This document shows, in pieces, positions 1-13,100 of a stretch of DNA of 64,000 nt. Numbering within the stretch: position 1 is the first letter of the stretch; each line of letters starts with the position of its first letter. Source of the stretch: Antedon bifida (taxonomy: Eukaryota > Echinodermata > Crinoidea > Comatulida > Antedonidae); assembly GCA_963402885.1 (NCBI GenBank), contig OY727100.1:12989395-13053394 (forward strand), in the 5' to 3' direction. Both the position numbers and the translations under genes were made by a program. The notes beneath the pieces were generated by a model that ran no database searches, was not told where the DNA came from, and saw nothing but the letters and a program-made list of their open reading frames with translations.

Positions 1-720
1 AATACATGGAAAGGCAGGAAGGAACCTTACAGTATTTGGGAAAATCACAGTTTAGCTTAGCTCAATTAATTTACAATGCATCTATAAATGATGTTCCAGA
101 AAGTGTTGTTAAAAGGATAACACAATAATCTTATGAATTTTTCTGGAATGGAAAAAAGGAAAACATTAATTGGTAAAATAGTTAATGGTGGCATTAATAT
201 GTCTGATTTTTTTCTATTCAAGTGAAAGCTCTCAAAATCTCATGGGTAAAAAAAATTCTTTGTAGAAAGCATGTAAAATGGAAAATACTTCCTTTGTATT
301 ACATAAATAAGATGGAAATGAATTTATGGTATTGGACATGTCAAATTTGAATAATAATAAGTGCAGTTATTTTTAAAATAAGATGCCTTTATTTTATTCA
401 AATGTAATAAAATGTTTTGCAGAATTTAATGCAAATTTTAAGCATAATGTAACATCATATAATGATGTTATGCAAGGAAATAAGGAAATTGTATGTAAAA
501 ACAAAACTTTGTTTTATAAAATGTGGAGTTTTAATCAAATAAATGCAAAATTAATAGACACATGTACCCAGGTGAAATTCTGTTACAGTTAAAAGTCAAA
601 GAAACTGGATTAGTGAATATGCTACACTTATACAAGCTATTCCTAAATGTTGGCTGGATTTGATAAAAAATGTTAAAGAAAGTAGTGTTGAATGAAATAC
701 AGATGAATATAGTTTAGTAG
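1..720 (+). mobile_element. Decayed 3' end of an L1/Tx1-like LINE (ORF2 C-terminus)
   Basis: Translating the + strand with frame jumps gives pieces that resemble the C-terminal part of L1/Tx1-type ORF2. An 'F.WNGKKE' block near 140-165 is followed by 'GGINMSDF', then 'KALKISWVKK', and later 'FYKMW' near 515-530 and 'IPKCWLDLI' near 640-665. Stops and frameshifts interrupt every frame, so this is a relic. The window starts inside it, so the upstream reverse transcriptase would lie outside. The assignment rests on motif order and remembered family shape, not on a search. Confidence 0.55.
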
Positions 721-1620
721 TCCTCAGCAGGTAAGCAGCAGCTAAAAACAAAACAGATATTCAAGTCAAATTAATGGCATATTTGTTGCCCCCATTACCA
801 TTCCCAAATGGAAACATGAAATTAGTATAATGGTGGTTTCACATCTGGTAAAGAAAAGTAAAAATGAGAAAAACAAAAAAATATGCACAACTTAATTGTA
901 CCTGTTCATTTAAAGAATTAGTTTTTGGTTGTGAATGCAGCATAAAGAACAAACTATTATTGAACTGCTCTTTATTCTATATACAAAAAAATATATTGTC
1001 AGCACTAAGTAAATAAAACCAATGGGTCATTTTTAAGAGTATCTTTGTACATACTATGAATGTATTTTATTAATGCTGATTTATTAATTATGTTATTTAT
1101 TGATTTTATTTTTTTTTATTATTGTGAAGATGTGAATAAACCACTCAGTTCTGTGCATAAACGTAAATAATGCAAACATAAATTTTTTTTTTAAATGAGA
1201 GTTACTAAAGACAATACAACTAATGTGTAGCTGAGTTGTTTTGTTTTAATTTAAAACTTTTTAAAAAATATATTTTAATGATGAATTGTATAATTTATAT
1301 TTATTGATATGGGAAACTTAACATATAAAAAAAAAATGTATGTATATTATATATTATAAAATTAATTTTCAGAATATCACTCAGGTGGTTCAAAATTAAT
1401 GTTTGCCACCTGTGGTGTTATATTATACAATGTGAATGCAAAAACAAAATAAGAGAAACAAGAACGGATTGATTACAAAGAAATGTATTTATTCAAAATA
1501 AGTATATAACAAAATTATGAAGTGAATCTCACAGAAGAGAAAAAATAAAAAGTTATATTTTCATTTTCATTAAAGATAATGAAGATGAACAAAAGAAATA
1601 ATTCCCTGCGTTTAATTAAC
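721..1620. other. AT-rich non-coding stretch
   Basis: Poly-A/T runs, no long open frame and no recognisable gene. It may include the 3' untranslated tail of the LINE relic to its left. I see nothing else here. Confidence 0.5.
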
Positions 1621-2480
1621 AATACGCCTGTCCTTGATACTCTACAGTTCTGAGCAGTCACATTATCGTAAACTACCCACCGTCAACAACAACCGTGTGA
1701 CGTGACCGTGTGACGTAGACGTACGCTCGCCTCCTGCTCAAGTTGGCGAGTGGCGATTTGAGTGGCTTTCAACATAACAAAATAATTCATACTTACCTTA
1801 TCCATACAAATTGTACGTAATAAAATACATTTAATTGATATTTATTATTAATTTGTTAAAAGTTTCAACAACCGTATGCCTATACAAAACACAACTAAGC
1901 CTACGTAAAATAAACATCTGCGAAAACAAAATCTGGAAACATGGCGAGTCATGGCGGCGTGTGTTGTAGTGGTTTACTTTCTTTAAAAACTATCTGAAAC
2001 CCTATTTTTAACTAACAAAATTAGAACGATCTGAATTTGGAATTGGATTATAAATGAATGCAATAATGTGTAAATCAATTGACTATCGGGATAATATATC
2101 AGCGAATACTGAATAATTGTGTAATTATTTTAATCAATTTTCTTTGTAATTTGTTCTGAACACACAAGTTCAGTGTGTTGAGTTCTTCTCGAACCGTAAG
2201 CCGCGCGCGCCCGGATGGTGCCAACGACATGGCTTGGGAATCACATCAAACTAGAACTTTATTTCGGATCGTACTTTAGTGTTTCAGTGAAATAAATTAT
2301 TAGCTATTATTCTTGGATAATACAGGTTGTTCTTCAGTACAGCTGATGCAATATTTACGTTCGATTTTCGTATATTTTCGAAACAAAACATCTCAACTTA
2401 CCTGCATCTCAGTTCGCCTCTCGTGGTGTCTAAGTAGTCGGAGATGGTAGGACAGAACCCGTATGTTAGATTGTCTGGGT
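1621..2480. promoter_or_regulatory. CpG-enriched stretch, candidate promoter or first-exon region
   Basis: Between about 1660 and 2480 the base composition shifts, with CpG-rich patches (around 1685-1760, 1940-1970 and 2195-2235) in otherwise AT-rich DNA. On the minus strand a strong 5' splice-site consensus (CAG followed by GTAAGT) would end an exon at 2402. Another GTAAGT lies on the minus strand near 1790. On the plus strand an ATGGCG sits near 1941. This could be a promoter with non-coding first exons for a leftward gene, or for the sulfotransferase-like gene at 5.9 kb. Neither link is shown by the sequence. Confidence 0.3.
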
Positions 2481-3689
2481 TCTTTCCCGCTGTCTAGTTT
2501 TTTTTTAAATAACCTTTGAACTTGCTTAAAAATAAAATATACAACAATAAATATTTTAAGCCCTTACTAATTTATCCCACCTTTTGTACGCCAATATTTT
2601 CCTTTTCAATAGCAGCGGTACATGACATGGTTAACCGAACGAGTCAGTAGTGGTAACAATTTAAAATGTTCTAATTTAATTTATACTATTTCTCAATGTA
2701 CCTTCTAGATACAATGTATTCATTAGGCCTACTGTAATTCTAAGATTGGTATGTCCAAAAAAGTTTAAGCCCGTCAAAACTATAGAGGGCTCACTCGTAA
2801 TTATTAATATACAAAGTTAGTTAGTCATCGTCGTTAAAATGGCAGTGCTCTTTGTTGTTTATTGTTGTTAAATTGTGTGTTTTCTGGTAAGTTATGGTTT
2901 ATAATGAGTGTCGTAATGCTTAATAAAAAATACTGTATATTTTTAAATTTTGTTTTATTTATTTTAATTTAATTTATTTTATTTTATTTCATCAAAACCA
3001 ACAGTTGCCACTTTAAGGTATGAAACTTTACTACTTTATCTTATATTGTAATAAAAATCATACACACGATTAAGGGCTAATTATTTAAGTGTGTGTTGGT
3101 GTTTATTGGAACCGTATGCTACCGTATATTATATCCTACAGTATAGGCCTATATCCTACTCTCCCCAGTGGTATATATGCTAGATATATCCCAGTATGTG
3201 GCGTGCCATACATAACTTATCAGCACATCATAGAGGTATACAGTTTTATACCTCCATTAGCAAACCCTCTATGAGATAGAGGCTTCCGAAACGAGCTGTC
3301 ACATTCTATATACGATTTGACTATGTTGGCCTTCCATATTTGGCTACCATTATGAACTTGACCTAGTGTGACGTGCTGAGTTTGGGCGTAATAATTTACT
3401 ATTTATTTATTTATTTACTGTAAGTATTAGTGACGTTACATTTTAATTAGCTACGTATATGTACATTTAGTGTTCCGTATTTCATGCTAATTTAGTTTAA
3501 GTATTGTTATCAAATGTTTAATTATAAACAAGTTTTTATTAATAATACTTAATAACATGTGTTTTTTCTCGAATTCTAAAAGATTCAAAGTTGTACAGAA
3601 AACGGATTGAACTTCTGTATACATAATTTCATGTATACTTTTACGTATGTTTACTTGTATCAGTATAGCAATTATAATATTTGTTTTGT
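2481..3689. other. Intergenic, no gene seen
   Basis: AT-rich sequence with short homopolymers. The open frame at 3089-3274 has no recognisable domain and lies in low-complexity DNA. Confidence 0.5.
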
Positions 3690-3848
3690 TTTTTTTTCAC
3701 TCCTAGTTGAAAACCGACGGTTATTATGTGCGACATGTGGTATAGATTTTTTTTTTTTACTTTACTTCTTACATCTATTTATTGAATATTGTTATGTGTT
3801 ATGATATGGACTTTGTTCTGAAATAAAAGTGAATTGAATTGAATTGAA
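3690..3848 (+). mobile_element. LINE-like 3' tail ending in (GAATT)n
   Basis: A segment ends with an AATAAA-like signal and then a short run of GAATT repeats (about 3829-3848). Non-LTR retrotransposons often terminate in short tandem repeats of this kind. A related ATTCA-rich tail occurs in the opposite orientation near 56141-56158. No coding remnant is clear, so the family is undetermined. Confidence 0.35.
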
Positions 3849-5529
3849 TGGCGGGCATTCACACACTCAGTTTTTTACTGAACTATCCCTGCTGTTTAAT
3901 GGTACAGTCCAGTGGGTAGATCTTTAAACTGTGAATGAATGATCAATCTTTCTGGCCATCGCCAATACGATAAGCAGATTCTTCATAATTTGAACACAGA
4001 TTCACACACAAACACAGCTTCTTTGTGATTCTCTGAAAGAAAAAGGGTAGGTATTGTATATTTTTGTTTTTTGAATATTTAATCTTGTAAACGCGTGACC
4101 AATTTACCGCCATGGTACAATTCTGTCAGATATAATATTTTAAGTGTTATGTTAATGAGAGTATCATAATATGATACGCTGGAATGAACACAAACCGTGA
4201 ACCCTCCATGTGGGAGATTCTGGGCCCATATTAATTTGTTTTTACAGAAAGATTTAAAGCGTTGTTTGAATTTGAGGAAGTTTAAATGCTCCTTACGTAT
4301 ACATTCACATTAGTCCGGCGTCTAGTAATATTTCATGTTTAAATATCAATTATTATCAATATAAAATGTTGTTTGTCAATGTCAGAATCATTCAGATGGT
4401 GGTGAATTTAGAATGGATAGTGGGGACGCATCCTTTACACGCCACCACCCTTATTAATTATTATCACGAATTATTTTCATCCTACCGTAATATAATCAAA
4501 TTTCGTTCATTTATAATTTATTCAATTCTGACGTTAAATGCTTTTTTTTATCATTATAAGTGTTATTCACAGCGATCCTCTAAATGTGGTACACATACTT
4601 TATTATGAGAGATTGCATTACTCATTAAGCTAGTACACATGACTGACATTAATTGTAGCCTATTGATCGTCTAGCTGGACATAATATAATTTTACTCAAT
4701 GATTACAAACACGTCGTATCCGGTATTATAAGAAGACTATATATTTAATTGCCTTAAAATAGAAATTACATGTAGGCCTCAGTATGATTCTCATGGGCAT
4801 ATAACTGGAAAACATCCTGGGAAAAATGTTAGTATAATGTTTTTAAAATGACAATCTTCCCGCTTTGAAATAGAAATTAAAAACATGTGTTTCATTTTTT
4901 ATCAAATATATATGCGCTACTTTACGATTATATTATGTTAATATATTATAAGCTTGCGATTATCTGTCATTTTATTTTTTCTGTGTTGTATCAAGCGGAA
5001 CAACCGTCGAATTTATGTTGATTGCAAATTTGTTGCATTGGCAAGCATTATTATAATATTGCATGATACTAAAATAATACAATATTTAAGTAATGGATAT
5101 GTAGTGTGGACATTTTCACTTCTAAAACAACAGTTCTCGATTAACGCCTACACGCTAATTTGGAATGTTTTCCATCTCATCACTCTCCGCTCTGAGACAG
5201 CCTTAGTGCACCACTGGGTTTTAACAGCTTAGGCCTACTGTACTTACAAACAAGAGGAATATTTTATTGAAATTAATAACTGAAATATTATCAATTCAAA
5301 AATAGTATTAAGCCAAGTTTTACTACTGCCAATGAGAGACCATTTCAAGGGTTTAGTTTAGTCTCCTATTGGCTGCTACGATACTGTGCTCGGTTAACTC
5401 TTAAGTAGATAAACTAATTAAATGATGATGATTAAACCGTAAATTGATTATCATTGATTGCGCACTAACACATCTGTCACTAATTTTGTGGTAGTCACTG
5501 TTTTGTGCGCTGAACCGTATACGGTTTCT
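3849..5529. other. Intergenic, no gene seen
   Basis: AT-rich DNA. The open frames at 4366-4608 and 4954-5232 show no domain, signal peptide or splice context that would make them credible genes. Confidence 0.5.
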
Positions 5530-5700
5530 TTTTGTCCACTCGAATCCCATTCGCTATCCGTGTGTTCAAACTGGGAATATAGATAGCAAACCGTGCTCTA
5601 TGTGCATGTTAAAGAACGCAGTACATCATCGCCAAATTACAGTTTATTTGGCTCACAATCGAGCGAATGAAATTGAAGAGGTATTGGTATATGGTAAAAG
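5530..5700 (+). mobile_element. SINE body remnant
   Basis: A block near 5595-5630 (a TGTGCA..TTAAAGAAC..AGTACATC pattern) resembles the body of the tRNA-headed SINE at 35175-35490, where the same landmarks occur near 35335-35362. No tRNA head is clear here, so this is probably a truncated or diverged copy. Confidence 0.35.
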
Positions 5701-5929
5701 TATTACTGGATAAAGACATGTAGATGTTGCATATGTATAATACTTGAGCTTGAATAAGAAAAAAAGTTTCAAGACAAAAATCGAAACGCCGACTGTGGAC
5801 TAAATATCAAATAAAATAACTTTAGACTTAAGACAAGTCTAGCCTACAAGTTACTGTGATTTTATAGTTTTTTTCAATTAAATCGGTTTTTTTTATATTT
5901 TTTTTTTAGAGTAGCTGAAAACTCGCAAG

Positions 5930-6760
5930 ATGAGTTCTGAAAGTAGGGATAAGCTAAAACAAATACGCTTCATTGCTTGGAGTCAGCCACGTTCTCTCAC
6001 AACCGCCTTAATGAGAAGCATGGAGTGCGTGCCCGATGTCGAACTTTTCTACGAACCATTCACAACATCGGCTTTTCTCGGACCCGAACGCTTTCGGCGG
6101 TATCTAACAGTTGAACTACCAATGAGAAAAGACCTGTCATTTCAAGCGACTAAAGAAAAGATGGAAATGAAATTTGAGGGTAAGAAAGTTATTTTTGCCA
6201 AAGATTTTGCTTTTAATCTCAACGGCAACTATGACTTAATACCCGATGGCTACCAACATACGTTTCTCATACGTCATCCAATCAGGACGTACCTGTCAAT
6301 GTATCGTGTTTGGAAAAGTTTTAACCCCGAATTAGGTGTCGAAATTTTCAAAACATATTTTACTCCTCGTCTTGGTTTTCAAGAACTCCATGAGCTCTAC
6401 AATTATGTTGTAGATAAAACTGGAAAGGAACCACTCGTATTGGATACGGATGATCTCCTTGAAAACCCAAAAGGTATTCTGAAGATACTCTGTGACGAGG
6501 TTGGTTTGGAGTTTTCAGAGCAAATGTTAAGCTGGGGTCTTGAGCAGCCAGTTCAATGGAATGCTGACGACGATTACCTTAACATAGATAAGATGATTGG
6601 TTTTCATGGAAACAGTCTAAGCGCTGGTGGATTCGTGGCTGGATCTGTCAAACCACTTCCAAAATTTGAAGATTTGCCAGAAATAGTGCAAGAATATGTT
6701 AACATTTCACAACCATTTTATGATAAGTTGTACGAAAAGCGTACAACAGTTAGCAACTAA
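5930..6760 (+). CDS. PAPS-type sulfotransferase-like protein (276 aa)
   Basis: A 276-residue P-loop protein of the small sulfotransferase family common in bacteria and in marine invertebrates. Known sulfotransferases move a sulfo group from PAPS to an acceptor; the acceptor here is unknown. An N-terminal strand leads into WSQPRSLTTALMRS (about residues 17-30), which fits the 5'-phosphosulfate loop. IRHPIRTYLSMYRVW (about 115-129) fits the 3'-phosphate-binding segment. A LVLDTDDLLENP block and an LCDEVGL..ML.W block follow, as is usual in this family. No signal peptide or membrane segment is seen, so it is probably cytosolic. The start is chosen because a polypyrimidine tract and AG (to 5910) lie just upstream, suggesting a 5' UTR intron before a single coding exon. 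The length is complete. Some relatives are annotated as branched-chain aminotransferase-like, but no PLP-fold feature is seen here. Confidence 0.85.
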   Translation: MSSESRDKLKQIRFIAWSQPRSLTTALMRSMECVPDVELFYEPFTTSAFLGPERFRRYLTVELPMRKDLSFQATKEKMEMKFEGKKVIFAKDFAFNLNGNYDLIPDGYQHTFLIRHPIRTYLSMYRVWKSFNPELGVEIFKTYFTPRLGFQELHELYNYVVDKTGKEPLVLDTDDLLENPKGILKILCDEVGLEFSEQMLSWGLEQPVQWNADDDYLNIDKMIGFHGNSLSAGGFVAGSVKPLPKFEDLPEIVQEYVNISQPFYDKLYEKRTTVSN

Positions 6761-8386
6761 TTCAATTTTTCATTAGTAACAGAAATGGACAACATAATTA
6801 AGTAATAAGAAAGGTATTAATACTGCCAAAGTTTTGTTTAATTTATGGTAGACATTTTTGTAGGCTACACTAGGCACGGTGTGATTTTAATTGATAGATC
6901 CGATGATGTTAGTAGGTGTGTAATATTTGTAGAAGGAAACAGTTGAATTGACATTCCCTAGATGGGATTTTTTTAAAGCATTACTGTTATCATAAATAAA
7001 TGATGAATTATTCATGATTTTCCTACCTACCTATTACATGAAAAGTATTTATAGGCTTTGAACATTGAATATCGCACTTTTGGTAATGTACTTATTGTGG
7101 TACTATTTCTATCATATAGTTACACGCAATTGTTTAGCTCATGTGTTCATAGAAGAGTAATAGATGTAGGCCTATGATTTTTTTAATGGCAGATAAGGGA
7201 GCGTCAAAAAGAAAATGATTACGAACATTTGTAGAAATATGATGCGCTGCGCATGCGTTAATGCGGTGTAGTTATAATATTCTACTACTGCGGAATAATT
7301 TGCAATTTAATCAGAGCTCATGTTCGATTTGCTCAAAAACAGATTCGCCTTTCTTTGATATATACTGTATTAAGCAATACTAAACTTATATTAAATGTGT
7401 GACTAGTATATAATGCAATACGTGTTTTAATTAGAGCATGTTTATTAATGATTCGTACAAATTAGGATAGTGGGATTAACCGAATGGTTAATGATGTCTG
7501 TCTCACAAATTAGATTATATGCAATAACTATTTGTTTAACAAATCAGAACGATTACAATTTCTGTAAATAATCAAATAACTTTGTAGGCTGGTTCGTAAA
7601 ACGGTGCTATACTGTAGTTAGAGTTCAACATACAACGTAATATCAGTATTATTGTGATGATAACTTAGATGATTGTGTAACGTAACGTTGGTTATAGATA
7701 CAAACTTTTTTTGAAAACTTTTTATAATACATGGTAAAACAAATTGTCTTCTTCCATTATCATGGACAATCATCCTTTAATATTAGTTAGGCCTACATTA
7801 TATTTTGTTCAGGCAATAATTAAGTATAGGCCTATGCATTTTTTTCTTTATAATTATTCAGATTTATCTTGTTGTTAACATGTTGTTTGTATATATACGT
7901 TTACCAGACACACACACATGCATAGATGTGTCCATTATTACTAGATACTGTTATTTGATACAATTAATTTGATATAAGTTTTAATAAATGTAAACCATAA
8001 CCAACCATACGTTTCGAACAGATGATCAGACCGACATTTAAGGAGGAAGACTTCGTTTTAGGTGACTTGAACTTTACAACGTACGAATTGGATTCCGAAT
8101 GGACTGAGTGCAAAAGCCTGACCAAATTGATGCTATTGATATTTGTAACCATGGATGAATGAAATTGAAGGACATAGGCCTATATAAATCTGAGATCTCG
8201 TATAATGTCTCATTCCGCTAGTGTGATATGATATAAACCGTCCTCTTGGCTGTTGCGCGCGGCGCTTTCAATAGTGATGATTTTGTGATGACGTCGTATA
8301 GCCTAACCAGATAGAACAGCACAAATAAAAATATAAAGGACTACTGTATATAAATTAAGGAGATTCATGATAAAACCACAGCCTTT
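6761..8386. other. 3' flank of the sulfotransferase-like gene, then intergenic
   Basis: Contains possible polyadenylation signals (an AATAAA near 6995) and then AT-rich sequence without a gene. The short minus-strand frame at 7964-8152 has no domain. Confidence 0.45.
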
Positions 8387-8550
8387 AAGCCCTCTCTACA
8401 CAATCAAACTTTATACATGACAAAAAAATGTGATGTGCCCATATATGGACATGATGATATCATATCACTACCATATTTGGGTATATCGCTACTATATTTG
8501 GGCACATCACATTTTTTGGCAAACTAGTTTGTGATAATGTAGACATAGCT
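8387..8550. mobile_element. MITE family 1, copy a
   Basis: The left end (AAGCCCTCTCTACACAATC) and the right end (ATGTAGACATAGCTT) are imperfect inverted repeats of the family consensus AAGCTCTGTCTACACTATC. The interior carries the family's diagnostic GTGATGTGCCCATATATGG and ATTTGGGCACATCACA blocks. It has no coding capacity. Other copies lie at 18733, 20481, 38797 and 41336. Confidence 0.75.
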
Positions 8551-8559
8551 TTAGTCATA

Positions 8560-9010
8560 TAAAAACAAATTTGAGTGCACACCACTCTGCACGTAAAAGA
8601 CATAATTATGATCAGAAAACATTACAGTTTTTTAATTAATCGTTGGCACATAAATGCAATCAGACAAAATGAACAAAATAATATTCTTTGGAAATGTATT
8701 GGAATACCAAGTATAACGTACTACTGTATGCATGCAGTAATTGGTTTGTGAAAGCAAAAACGTCTATTCAAAAAGTTGAAAATATATACAATATCAAATG
8801 GCTAAATATCTTTTAAAAATACCATTATATGTGCCTTATATGAAGCCTTTTATGGTGACCTAGGATGGCAATCGATTGGGTCCATTCTATCTGATGGAGC
8901 AATATCTTACTTCAAAAGATTGAAAAACATTGAGGAAGATCGTTTACCAAAAGTAATGCTAAGAGCTTTCTATTTGCACTTGAAAACACTTTAAGTTGGA
9001 ATTGGCTAAA
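8560..9010 (+). mobile_element. LINE ORF2 C-terminal relic
   Basis: With two frame shifts, 8840-9005 reads as a GDLGWQSIGSIL... / YFKRLKNIEEDRLPK / LSWNWLK pattern. This resembles the region downstream of the reverse transcriptase domain in many LINEs (LGW, a run of R..RL, DRLPK, then WLK). It is broken by stops and not functional. Confidence 0.45.
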
Positions 9011-9019
9011 ATAGTATAA

Positions 9020-10000
9020 AATTTAGTATTTTAACCAACTGTGATATACAACAATTTGCCTATAACAATAAGCCTATTTGTCTGTTTTTCTTCAAATAGA
9101 TATCTACTCTGAGATACAATTCTAAAAGTTTATTTTAAGTGGTCTTTAATTAGAGGGGAAACTTCTCTCGAAAATTGAAGATTTCTTTCTTTCTTTTTTT
9201 TAAGGGAGCAACTTACGGGTACGGATAAAGGGTAGGTGTAAGAGGTCGCTGTACAGTGGTTTAATTAGAGACCTCTTAATTGGAGTCTTTTATTTTAAAT
9301 GTTCACGTCTCTTTTGAGAGACGTGAACATTGATGATTTTATTCCAGCGCATACTCACTGCTGCTACCTACTTCGGTATAAATTTGAGTGAATTATGTGT
9401 GAGTTCCTGGCAACTTATTTTTATTTTTCTCATGACCTAGGAGTGACCTGAAAAACACACACACGTTTCACTTTATTCCTCCAGTGAAAAACTGACGGAC
9501 TTTTTGGAAAGTGACAGGTTGTTTTTTCTGAAGAACCTGGTGTTTATTTGGTAATCATTGTATATATTTTAGATTTGTATGTGTAAAATATCAATTAACA
9601 TATTTGAACGTTTATTTTGTCGTGTCAATGTATTGACAGTGCAAACAGATGGTGTTAAATAAATTTGCTAGGCCCGTTTGTCAAGCTATATCTGGCTTCA
9701 CTGACGTGTGACGACTGCAGCTCTTCGTGGCTAATCATCTTAATAATCTAGCCTGGCTCGTAACTGCTTGGGCGACCAGCTGTTGTTAAAATCATGCAAA
9801 ATTTCAGTATTTAAAACAATACGAATATTTCAACTCTACTAGATTAAAATCAGCGTAAATCAAAGAATATTTTTATTGTAGTTTCTCAACATGTCATCTG
9901 AATGTCTGCTCAAATTTGACATTTAATGATTTGGTTTGCCATCGACAGAAAGAAGCTATTGCTGGGTAGAGGTAAACAGATAGGCGTTGGTCCCGATAGT
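9020..10000. other. Intergenic
   Basis: No gene seen. The only structured item is the short hairpin at 9298-9331. Confidence 0.45.
9298..9331. repeat. Perfect 15-bp-stem hairpin
   Basis: AATGTTCACGTCTCT (9298-9312) is followed by a 4-base loop and its exact reverse complement (9317-9331). Neighbouring GAGACCTCTTAATTGGAGTC is also partly palindromic. It could be a hairpin transposon end or a structured RNA; there is no terminator logic for a eukaryote. Confidence 0.6.
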
Positions 10001-10008
10001 CTTAATTG

Positions 10009-10131
10009 TTGGGCCTGTCAAACCAAGATCGATCCACAAAGCGCACTGCCTTTAGCCACAAATTTCACAGCCAAAACTGGTCCGACCGGACTGTTTTTGG
10101 CCCCGGACCATATTTGTTGTGACAGGCCCAA
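10009..10131. mobile_element. Short inverted-repeat element (MITE-like)
   Basis: Flanked by TTGGGCCTGTCA on the left and TGACAGGCCCAA on the right, an exact inverted pair, with a C/G-richer interior than its surroundings. The open frames seen here on both strands (9926-10180 and 10018-10230) are by-products of this element. Confidence 0.6.
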
Positions 10132-10139
10132 TTGTCTTA

Positions 10140-13100
10140 ACATTAGGCCAGATAGCCAGGCCCGAGTGTATCGTTTGTAAATCAGTTCCATTCTGTCAAT
10201 CCTGCTGCGGCCAGGCCGATGCAACTTCAACCGGTTAGATTAATCTACTGTAGGCCTACATCCAGTAAAACCCATTAGACTTTTATGATAAAAAATAATA
10301 TCCACTAGTGGTAAATTTAACTTTTATGTATATATCATCATCATTTAATGAAACTCTACCAGGCGATACCGGGCGTAGATTTTACTGAACATCGTGTCAT
10401 CTGTGTAGCCTGTAATTTCATACAGGTAGGCCTTACAATAATCCCTTGTTGGTTGTACTATGCCTTTCCGTGTTACACTCTACAATACACTATGTAGTAT
10501 AATTCATAGTGGTAGGCTAGCCAGGCCTCTAGTCATTTTTTGGATTTTCCACACAGCAATTTAACTGTACCATTTAACCAGTCAAGCATATTTATCATTT
10601 AAAGATGTTTTTTCCATCAAATTTAACGTCACAAACGGCATAATTTTATGTAAAATCGAATACTAATGGGCGGGCCTATTGCGATAATTTTTGTTCGTCT
10701 TTAAACTGTTAAAAACTTGAGCAAGTATTTTATTTTACATTAGTATTTTCAAGCAGTCACTATTTCTTATTTTTACAGTTTTTAGAAAACCCAATTTCTC
10801 TCTCTCAAAACACAACACCATCTCTTTATGAACTCCTATACAGATTTTAAAGAGCATGTTTTTATACAGTGTTTAGGTTTACAGTAGTTACTAAGTAGAT
10901 TGAATGCCTGTTGGCTACAGTAGCTACTGTACGATTGGCTAAATGGTTTTCATGTGATAGGCATACAGTATTTACAAACATTTTTGAGCTACAGTAGTCT
11001 CTAGTTTTAAAATGGCAGATTCAACCTCTGACCATGGTGTCACTTAAGAACAAAAATATTGTTTATGAAATACTGTAATAGTCTTTAATTTAATTCTATC
11101 AAATTTACAATGACCTTAAAATGTCTGAGTTTTTTATCTCAATTCATAATAAAGCTGTACAAACTATATCTCTGCCTTTTCAATAAATCCACATTTTTAC
11201 TGAAAATTAATGACTTGTACAGTTGGAAAAAATTACCATACTATCGTTTTTAATATCAACACAATTGTTCCAAGTTCAATGGCTTGTGTTCTTAAATTTA
11301 AAACATGTGTTGAGGCGCATTTGCCTAAGCTGCATTTCCGTGGAGATTTTCTTATTATTTTTTTTTTTTGCAGGTTTATCAGTGGGTGAAAGCAGAGGGT
11401 ATCACCCTTTTTTTTAGGTGAGTAGTACTCAATGATAATATTGTTCAGGGGATAACTGCTGTCACATAACTGTAGATAGTACTTGTAATGCTTACAGAAA
11501 AACGGCCTTGCAGAAGAACAACTGCTAGTTGAGCCAAGTTTTCATGTTTAAATAAAGCATATTATTATAGTAGGAGTTCCTACCTAAATAAGCATGTATT
11601 AATAATGTACTGGCATATAGTGTAGAAATGCGGAAGGCTAAACCAAAAAAAAAAAAACAGTTAATTTTTAGGGATCATGTCCAAATTATTTACTACACTT
11701 TACAGTAGTACTATAACTAACAGTTTATGATGCAGCCACTGCAATAACCCATGATTACCCCAAAAAAGCGTGCTAAATTAAACAGGTTATTTATGTAGGT
11801 TTGTTGCAACTGCATTACAGTAAATAAATGTTGAAATGCTCACTTTTTCATCTACATTCATAAACCAATTTCACTCTTCCCTGCAAAAAACTAAATTTGT
11901 ATGCTACTGTAGACTCAGAGTTTGAATTTTTAATAGTCCGAAGTATTCTGGTTAAAAATACCTACTTTACAGTACTCGGCTGTGAGAGAAAAAAATGCCT
12001 ACTCTTTTACTGGTTTACTTGACAATTTCAAGAAAAGGGAAACTTTGAATTCATACAGTATTTAGTAGTAATGATATGTTGGATGAAGATAGTACAGTAT
12101 TTGCGGTAACACAGTAGGTTTTATTACTACAGTAGTACTATATAAAAATTTTTAAGAACATTTAAATGTACCATCAGAATAATATTACTTGGCATTGACG
12201 TAAGGAATGAAAAGTAGGGATCACTTTGCAAGTACTAATAATGTAATGAAATCCTCATAAATTAAAGATTTAAAATTGAATTTAGTCTGTACAGTCAAAT
12301 AAATTATGCATATTTCTGTCAAATCCAATAATCATAGTATATGTGGGATGTGTTTTTTAGTATAGTACAGTATCCAGTACAAACAAATAAATGTTTATTG
12401 ATTTTGTATATGAAGTCCATATTACAAAATAAGATCATTTCCATGTACAACAGTATTTCAAGTTCTGTATGTGTGTGATTACCCTTTGATTAAGCAGACA
12501 CAAAGTTTGTTTGCATCGTTTCTTATATTTTATGTTCATTTCTATCAATTCGAAAGAAAAGAAGAAAAAGAACAGGTTAAGTGAATATTAATTTAACCTG
12601 AACAGTATTAAAAACTGTGTGGGAAAAAAGTGGGGAAAACCCTGATGTACAGAGGAGTGCTTGTCATTATGGCATGTCATGCAGTTACATATTATACTTC
12701 TATGATTATACTGTAGCACTAATATGAAATGTGTTACTCTTCCTAAACTGCATTATCAAAGTTTTTCAAGCTGGTGGGCCACATTTTCCTTTAGCCCAGA
12801 ACGGCACATTTTTTTGGGTGATTTTTTGACAGATTTCTTGGCCATATTCACAATCATGAATTCACTGGGTGGTGCATTGAATAAGTACTGAAACTATTAC
12901 TAATTATGTATTCTTATAAAATTGATAAAAATGTAGTTGAAAAAGAAAAACGAATACTATAAATCAAAATAATTCTAATAAAAAGAAAGAGCAGATGTCT
13001 ATGTCTAACATGTGTTGTTTGTATTCAACAGTTTTGTATTTGTATGTGTTTTTATTGAATTTAATAAATCCTTTTAAATTTATTTCATTCTATGGCTTCC

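Noticed and set aside
9926-10230. Overlapping open frames on both strands (84 and 70 aa)
   Set aside because: Both lie across the inverted-repeat element at 10009-10131 and have no domain.
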